Positions 1 to 4,678 of a stretch of DNA of 7,448 nucleotides are shown piece by piece (the stretch's first letter is position 1; each line of letters starts with the position of its first letter). Position numbers and translations under genes: made by a program. The notes beneath the pieces are model-generated. The model was not told where the DNA came from and did not search any database. It was given only the letters and a program-made list of their open reading frames with translations. Source of the stretch: Bacteroidales bacterium (lineage in GTDB: Bacteria; Bacteroidota; Bacteroidia; Bacteroidales; UBA7960); NCBI GenBank assembly GCA_007130545.1, contig SLSG01000079.1:1-7448 (forward strand), given 5' to 3'.

Positions 1-169
1 CCAGGATGACATACTTCCGGAAATCGACATCGATCTTTTGCTTCAGGGTTTCCTTCACGTCAATACGGGTAAGCACACCGAAGCCTTCTTTTTTCAGTTC
101 TTCGGTGGCCAGCTCTACGGCCTCGTCATGGGTCGTGTTGTGCATCAGGGTTTTGAAATAGTAAGCCAT
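1..169 (-). CDS. DUF302 family protein, N-terminal part (runs off the left edge)
   Basis: The first 56 codons of a minus-strand gene are visible, starting at the ATG complementary to 167-169. The peptide begins MAYYFKTLMHN and continues with DEAVELATEELKKEGFGVL, TRIDVKETLKQK and DVDFRKYVIL. This matches the start of the DUF302 fold: a beta strand, a helix carrying the EA..L....L..EGFGVLT pattern, then the ID...T...K...DF..Y.IL segment that normally leads into a G-C-N-P motif, which lies beyond the edge here. DUF302 proteins are small (about 130 residues), have no signal peptide and have no settled biochemical role. The start is well placed because family similarity begins within a few residues of it. 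No Shine-Dalgarno sequence precedes it. It lies downstream of the M16 gene on the same strand, but a strong terminator separates them, so it probably has its own promoter in 170-270. Family assignment is confident; function is unknown. Confidence 0.85.
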   Translation of the reverse strand, partial: MAYYFKTLMHNTTHDEAVELATEELKKEGFGVLTRIDVKETLKQKIDVDFRKYVIL

Positions 170-273
170 GGGTGAAAATGCGTTAAGTGAACACTGTTTT
201 TATATGAAAACAACAGGGACCCTGAAATGTTTTTGCGGCCGGAAAACATCCGGGAACCAGCAAACAACAGGGC

Positions 274-314
274 AAAAAGAAACCGCCTGCAAAATGATTG
301 CTGAGGCGGTTTCT
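274..314 (-). terminator. Intrinsic terminator of the M16 peptidase gene
   Basis: Read on the minus strand, the complement of 304-314 (AGAAACCGCCT) pairs perfectly over 11 bases with the complement of 278-288 (AGGCGGTTTCT). Inside this stem, 298-301 pairs with 289-292 (GCAA with TTGC) across a five-base loop, leaving a two-base bulge at 302-303. The 3' arm runs into TTTCTTTTTGCC, which supplies the U tract. It lies about 70 bases past the M16 stop codon and before the DUF302 start, the expected place for an M16 terminator. The U tract is on the minus-strand side only, so the structure is directional. It was found by hand pairing; no folding energy was computed. Confidence 0.8.
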
Positions 315-356
315 ATAAGCGTTGAGGCGGTTTCTCTGCGCAGAGAGGCGGTTTCT
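303..356. repeat. Three direct copies of a 12-base element at exact 21-base spacing
   Basis: GAGGCGGTTTCT occurs identically at 303-314, 324-335 and 345-356. The start-to-start distance is exactly 21 bases both times, with different 9-base spacers (ATAAGCGTT, CTGCGCAGA). A fourth copy lies inverted at 278-289 (AGAAACCGCCTG, 11 of 12 bases matching the reverse complement) and forms the 3' arm of the terminator. A 14-base perfect palindrome, TCTCTGCGCAGAGA, sits at 333-346 and bridges copies two and three. The 21-base period equals two turns of B-DNA and also seven codons; no reading frame across it looks genuine. The function is unknown. It could be a multi-armed terminator, a dispersed-repeat remnant or a phased protein-binding array. 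Confidence 0.85.
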
Positions 357-366
357 TAGTGGCCGG

Positions 367-385
367 TCTCTCTCCCTCTCTCTCT
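367..385. repeat. Pure CT tract with mirror symmetry
   Basis: Nineteen consecutive pyrimidines are present on the plus strand. The first 17 (367-383) form a perfect mirror repeat about position 375: TCTCTCT, CCC, TCTCTCT. The tract overlaps the last two bases of the M16 stop codon (384-386 on the minus strand), so in the mRNA it appears as a GA-rich run immediately after UAG. Length changes by slippage would fall after the stop and so would not alter the protein. It may be a simple sequence with no role. Confidence 0.7.
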
Positions 386-3305
386 AGAAAATGAACAGAT
401 CCTCTTTACTCAATTTGGTGACAGGTCCGAACAGACGCTCCACTTCCGCGAAGTCGATCACGTTCTCATCGCCGAGGATCACATAGGTTTTGGGTTGGCC
501 CTTCACGTAGGTCTGGTTGAACCTGCTGACATCCGACAGGCTGAACCCGGGAAGTTCCCTGTAAAGCTCCTTGCGGATATCCTTATCGAGGCCCATCCTC
601 CTGGCATTTATGTAACTCCAGATCACTCCTGTGTCCCTGGTCCGCTGTGTCCGGATATTGGATACCAGCTGCTCCTGGGCAAGCCTGAAAGAGGTCTCTG
701 ACAATGGCATTTCATCGAACAGCTCGTTGAATGCACTGAAGGCATCCACCACCTTGTCATTCTGGGTGGCGATATAGCTGAAATTGATGTAATGGCCATC
801 TGGTCTTGACGGGGCCGAATAGTTCGAGCGTGCGGTATAGGCCAGTCCGCGTTTCTCCCGCATCTCCTGGAAAACGATGGCATTCATGCCCCCGCCGAAG
901 TAACCATTGTACATCTGGATGAGCGGAATCCTTTCCGGGTCGTATCCCAAGCCCCTGGTGATGGTCTGCAGGTAACTCTGATTGGCATCGTAATGGGCAA
1001 AATAAACTTTGTTTTCCATGGTCTCGCGTGGAACAAATTGTAATCCCTGTGGAACGGCGGTCAGCCTTGCAGGTGTTTTGTGCTGCGTCCGGATCATGTC
1101 GACCACCTGGTCGATGGACTGCGGTCCGTGAAACACCACGCTGTGCTGAACGCCCCAAAGGCTCTGCAGCGCCCGTATCAGTTGTCCGGAGGTGAGGGCA
1201 TCCATTTCTTCGTCGGTCAGCGTATACCGTGCAGGGTTTTCAGGTCCGAAGGTCGCATAGCTGAGCAGTGCCTGGAAGTTGGCCTGCTGGTTGGCCTTGC
1301 TGTCGTGCCTGGCTTTCTTCTGGTTTTCCACATACTGCTTCAGGGCATCCTCATCTGCCGTGGCATTCCAGATCAGCTCCTCGAACAGACCGACTGCCGC
1401 CCGCAGATTTTCTGACAATCCGCTGATGGTGATGCGTGTTTCTTCTGTCCCGACATTTACGAAGAATGTACAGGCCAGCTTGTAGAATTCATTGCTGATG
1501 TCTTCGGCGGTCATTTTCCCGGTACCCAGGAAATTGATGAAGCCCCCGGCCAGTGGCAGGTGTTTGTCGTGGTAGCTGCCCATTTCCCAGTAATAGGTAA
1601 GGGTAAAGGTGGGATTGGCCTGGTTCTCGGCGTAGAGGATCTCGATGTTGTTGGGCGTTACGGCCCTGCTGATGTCGGTCTCATAGTTGATGAATACCGG
1701 TTCGATCGGATCGACGGTGGTCGCTTTCACTTCGGTCAGCAAGGGGGACTCATCATCGCGGTTGATGAAGATCGGGGTGATTTCCGGCTTTTCAACCTGG
1801 GGGATATTGTCAGGCTGTCCCTGCCGTTTGTAGACTATGACATAGTTGTTGTCGCGCAGATGCTGATTGGCAAAGGCGATAACGTCTTCCCTGGTGATGG
1901 CGCTGAGCTCGTCAATGGTTTCCAGGGATTTTTCGTAAGGCACCCCGTTCAGGAATGCCATCGCCATCGACATGGCCCTGGCCCGGTTGTTCTCAACCCG
2001 GCGCATTTCCTGCAGACGCAGGTTGTTGATGGCAGCTTCCATGAGCCAGTCGGGGAACGCTCCCTTTTTCAGCAAGTCCACCTGTTCCAGCAGCAGGTCC
2101 CGGACCTCGTCCAGGCTCTGCCCGCGTTTGTTGCGGCCGGATAGTGTGAGCACGGAATAGTCGGCCATGGTCCTTACCGAGGCAAATGCACCAAGGGTGG
2201 CCATGGTTTTGTTCAGGTTCTGGTCGATCAGTCCGGCACGCCCATTGGCCAGGATCATGCTGACCATGCGAAGCATTGGCACCTGGTCAGAATTTGCCCC
2301 TTCAAACCGCCAGCCCAGTTGTATGTTCTCTGCCTGCAGTCCGACGACTTCCTTCACTACCGGAGAGGTGATCTGCGGCTGTTCGCCGAAGGCCAGCTCA
2401 GGCAGGGGGGAGGGCCGGAGGTGTCCAAAGTGCTCTTCAATGACACGGATGGCCTCATCGGGATCGAAGTCGCCGGACATGACCACGGCCATATTGTTGG
2501 GCACATAATACTGGTCAAAAAAGTTGCGGATGTTGATGATGGAAGGGTTTTTCAGATGCTCCGAATCCCCCAGAGTGGTCTGCAGCCCGTAAGGGTGATT
2601 CGGGAAAAGTCCGCTGAGCAAAGCCTCTGAAGCCAGGCGGCCGTCGTTGGTGAGAGACATGTTTTTCTCTTCGTAAACGGTTTCCAGCTCGGTATGGAAA
2701 AGCCTGAGCACGGGGTCGCTGAAACGGTCTCCCTGTATCCTGGCCCAGCTATGGAGCTGGTTGGAGGGGATGTTCTCCATATAAATCGTATAATCGTTGG
2801 AGGTGCCGGCATTGGTGCCGATCGATCCGATGGCGGTCATCAGACGGTCGTATTCGTTCGCAATGGCATAGGTGGAAGCCTCGTAAGAAAGGGCGTCAAT
2901 CTCCCGGTAAAGCTCCCTTCTTTTTGCTTCGTCGGTTTCCAGGCGGTACACCTCAAAAAGGGCTGTGATCTTGTCTAGCAGCACCTTCTCCTTTTCGTAG
3001 TCAATGGTGCCGAAACTGCTGGTACCCTTGAACATCAGGTGCTCAAAATAGTGGGCCAGTCCCGTGGTTTCGGCCGGGTCATGCTTGCTGCCGACGCGGA
3101 CGGCCACATAGGTCTGGATGCGGGGCTCTTCGTCGTAAACAGAGAGGTACACCTTGAGTCCGTTGTCAAGGGTGTAGATCCGTGCATTCAGCGGGTCACC
3201 GGGAAAGCTTACATATTCCCTTTCTGCCCGGGCATGGCCCATGGACTGGATCAGGAAGATCAATACGGCCGAAAGGAGCAGTCGCAATTGGTTGTTGTGT
3301 TTCAT
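384..3305 (-). CDS. Secreted two-domain M16 family zinc metallopeptidase (insulinase/pitrilysin type)
   Basis: The 973-residue product is probably a periplasmic protease degrading peptides in a closed two-half chamber, as other M16 enzymes do. Residues 1-27 form a signal peptide: Lys and Arg near the N-terminus, a hydrophobic stretch (LLLSAVLIFLIQ), and an ARA cleavage site before EREY. There is no lipobox Cys. The N-terminal half carries the inverted zinc motif HYFEH (His85, Glu88, His89). The downstream ELETVYEE segment supplies Glu206 and the likely third ligand, Glu213. The 124-residue distance from His89 to Glu213 exceeds the roughly 77 of pitrilysin because of an inserted, charged, probably helical stretch around residues 105-155. 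The C-terminal half lacks the zinc motif but keeps the substrate-side Arg819 and Tyr823 in REKRGLAYTARSNY, typical of the inactive partner domain. Length fits the roughly 960-residue class. The frame stays open to 3530, but the start at 3305 is preferred because it puts the signal peptide at the N-terminus and leaves the AT-rich leader untranslated. The substrate cannot be told from sequence. Confidence 0.93.
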   Translation of the reverse strand: MKHNNQLRLLLSAVLIFLIQSMGHARAEREYVSFPGDPLNARIYTLDNGLKVYLSVYDEEPRIQTYVAVRVGSKHDPAETTGLAHYFEHLMFKGTSSFGTIDYEKEKVLLDKITALFEVYRLETDEAKRRELYREIDALSYEASTYAIANEYDRLMTAIGSIGTNAGTSNDYTIYMENIPSNQLHSWARIQGDRFSDPVLRLFHTELETVYEEKNMSLTNDGRLASEALLSGLFPNHPYGLQTTLGDSEHLKNPSIINIRNFFDQYYVPNNMAVVMSGDFDPDEAIRVIEEHFGHLRPSPLPELAFGEQPQITSPVVKEVVGLQAENIQLGWRFEGANSDQVPMLRMVSMILANGRAGLIDQNLNKTMATLGAFASVRTMADYSVLTLSGRNKRGQSLDEVRDLLLEQVDLLKKGAFPDWLMEAAINNLRLQEMRRVENNRARAMSMAMAFLNGVPYEKSLETIDELSAITREDVIAFANQHLRDNNYVIVYKRQGQPDNIPQVEKPEITPIFINRDDESPLLTEVKATTVDPIEPVFINYETDISRAVTPNNIEILYAENQANPTFTLTYYWEMGSYHDKHLPLAGGFINFLGTGKMTAEDISNEFYKLACTFFVNVGTEETRITISGLSENLRAAVGLFEELIWNATADEDALKQYVENQKKARHDSKANQQANFQALLSYATFGPENPARYTLTDEEMDALTSGQLIRALQSLWGVQHSVVFHGPQSIDQVVDMIRTQHKTPARLTAVPQGLQFVPRETMENKVYFAHYDANQSYLQTITRGLGYDPERIPLIQMYNGYFGGGMNAIVFQEMREKRGLAYTARSNYSAPSRPDGHYINFSYIATQNDKVVDAFSAFNELFDEMPLSETSFRLAQEQLVSNIRTQRTRDTGVIWSYINARRMGLDKDIRKELYRELPGFSLSDVSRFNQTYVKGQPKTYVILGDENVIDFAEVERLFGPVTKLSKEDLFIF

Positions 3306-3568
3306 GTTGCTGGTTAAATTAAGGATTGATAAAGTGTTTTTGGAATGATACGGGGATAGTTTTAACAATTTTATGGAATTCCAAACGGAGGAAAAGCGGT
3401 AATTTTCGGCACTAAAATTAACAAAAAACTTTTCATGTACGTTCTTTGTTATTAGATAATTACCCTGGTAAACCACATTAACATTTTTTGGGAAACCCAG
3501 GGTTAAACCTTTGCCGTATCCGACAGTCAAAAATTATTATACCAGTTGGTTTTTAACAATTCATTAAA
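3306..3568. other. AT-rich divergent intergenic control region
   Basis: This 263-base gap separates the starts of the divergently transcribed M16 and efflux genes, so it must hold both promoters. I see no gene in it. It contains several short symmetric elements: TGGAATTCCA at 3374-3383, TTACC-CT-GGTAA at 3460-3471 and TGGG-AAA-CCCA at 3489-3499. There is also an 11-base direct repeat, TTTTAACAATT, at 3360-3370 and 3551-3561; each copy lies upstream of one of the two divergent genes, and the second ends seven bases before the adaptor ATG. Any could be a regulator site, but in AT-rich DNA short dyads also arise by chance. No convincing TAnnTTTG box was found for the minus-strand promoter. Confidence 0.6.
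3510..3540 (+). promoter_or_regulatory. Possible promoter of the efflux operon
   Basis: TTTG at 3510-3513 is followed after 21 bases by TATTAT at 3535-3540, which would start transcription roughly 20 bases before the adaptor ATG. The upstream box and spacing suit a Bacteroidota-type promoter, but the downstream box does not match TAnnTTTG and looks more like a generic -10 element. It is a weak call made by eye. Confidence 0.25.
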
Positions 3569-4654
3569 ATGAAGAAGGCCCGGCCCTACACGGTTATTGT
3601 CCTGATTGCCGCCCTTGTGGGCGTGATATTATACCCAAAAATACAACCTCTTCTCTCGGGCCGTTCCGGTGGACCTGAACCGGGTGCGCCCATGCAGGGT
3701 TTTCAGCAGCGTGCTTTGCATGCCCATGGCCTGCTGATCGCTCCCGAAAGCATGGTAGAGCTGATCAATAGTTCCGGGACGCTGCTGCCGGACGAGGAAG
3801 TGGAGTTGTCGTTCGAGACCTCCGGCAAGATTGTCAGCATCAATTTCCGGGAGGGAAGCCAGGTGAAGAAGGGAGACCTGCTTGCCAAGGTGAACGACCG
3901 GCACCTGCAGGCCCAATTGCTGCGCTTGCAGGCACAGCTCAGGCTTGCTGAGGACCGGGAGTACCGGCAGCGCACCCTGTTGTCAAGGGATGCCATCAGC
4001 CAGGAGAGCTATGACCAGGTGGTAACCGAACTGCAGACCCTGGATGCGGATATCCAGCTGGTGCAGGCACGAATCGCCGAAACGGAACTGCGGGCGCCTT
4101 TTGACGGCACCATCGGACTCCGTTACCTGAGTGAGGGCAGCTATGCCAACCCGAATGCCCGCATTGCCAGGCTTATAAAGCTCAGTCCGCTGAAAATCGA
4201 ATTTTTCATACCGGAACGCTACTCCGGGGAGGTGGCCCCGGGCTTTCCCATTGAATTCTCAGTGGATGGCAGTCCCGAAAGGTTCACTGCCGAAGTGTAT
4301 GCGGTGGACCCGAAGGTGGATGTTCGTACCCGTACCATTATCGCCAGGGCACTTTATCCGAATACGAATGAAGAACTAAAGCCGGGTCGCTTTGCTGCGA
4401 TTACGCTGCAGCTCTCGGAAACCCCTGATGCCATTGCCATCCCGACACAGGCACTGATCCAGGAAATGGATGGGGACAGGGTGTTTGTTTACCGCGGGGG
4501 AAGGGCTGAATCCCAATTTGTAAGCACGGGCCTGCGCACCGAATCGCATATACAGATTACAGAGGGACTTTCTTTCGGTGACACTTTGCTCACTACGGGC
4601 GTGATGCAACTCAGGCATGCCATGCCGGTCTTGCTGGATACGGTCGTCAAATAA
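3569..4654 (+). CDS. RND efflux periplasmic adaptor (HlyD/AcrA membrane fusion family)
   Basis: The 361-residue adaptor links an inner-membrane RND pump to an outer-membrane channel. An N-terminal membrane anchor spans about residues 7-22 (YTVIVLIAALVGVILY), preceded by Lys and Arg and with no lipobox Cys, so it is probably held by an uncleaved helix rather than a lipid. The first half of the lipoyl domain is at about 76-110 (SGKIVSINFREGSQVKKGD). A Gln/Leu/Glu-rich alpha-helical hairpin follows at about 111-172, and the second lipoyl half is at about 173-204 (ELRAPFDGTIG, then GSYANPNARIARLIKL). The beta-barrel domain is at about 205-282 (IEFFIPE to LKPGRFAAITL), and the membrane-proximal domain follows to the end (AIPTQALI, RVFVYRGG, GLSFGDTLLTTG). 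The short hairpin fits an RND partner. The start ATG directly precedes the anchor and has no Shine-Dalgarno sequence. The transporter gene follows after 24 bases, so the two are probably co-transcribed. Substrate is unknown. Confidence 0.93.
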   Translation: MKKARPYTVIVLIAALVGVILYPKIQPLLSGRSGGPEPGAPMQGFQQRALHAHGLLIAPESMVELINSSGTLLPDEEVELSFETSGKIVSINFREGSQVKKGDLLAKVNDRHLQAQLLRLQAQLRLAEDREYRQRTLLSRDAISQESYDQVVTELQTLDADIQLVQARIAETELRAPFDGTIGLRYLSEGSYANPNARIARLIKLSPLKIEFFIPERYSGEVAPGFPIEFSVDGSPERFTAEVYAVDPKVDVRTRTIIARALYPNTNEELKPGRFAAITLQLSETPDAIAIPTQALIQEMDGDRVFVYRGGRAESQFVSTGLRTESHIQITEGLSFGDTLLTTGVMQLRHAMPVLLDTVVK

Positions 4655-4678
4655 TTTTTTTACTCCAATTGAAATTCG

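Noticed and set aside
278..356. A small CRISPR array
   Set aside because: The repeats are only 12 bases with 9-base spacers, far shorter than any CRISPR unit, one copy is inverted, and no cas gene is present.
168..359. A 63-codon plus-strand open frame ending in repeated EAVS heptads
   Set aside because: The heptads are simply the 21-base DNA repeats read in frame. Its start overlaps the DUF302 start on the other strand, it crosses the terminator of the minus-strand gene, and the rest of the translation has no recognisable character.
1560..2144. A 194-codon plus-strand open frame inside the M16 gene
   Set aside because: It is antisense to a well-supported coding region, and its product resembles no family known to me.
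3306..3530. A 75-codon N-terminal extension of the M16 peptidase
   Set aside because: The extension would bury the signal peptide, its composition is that of AT-rich non-coding DNA, and it would use up most of the divergent promoter region.
4655..4678. A terminator between adaptor and transporter, suggested by a run of seven T
   Set aside because: No hairpin precedes the T run and the gap is only 24 bases, so read-through in one operon is far more likely.
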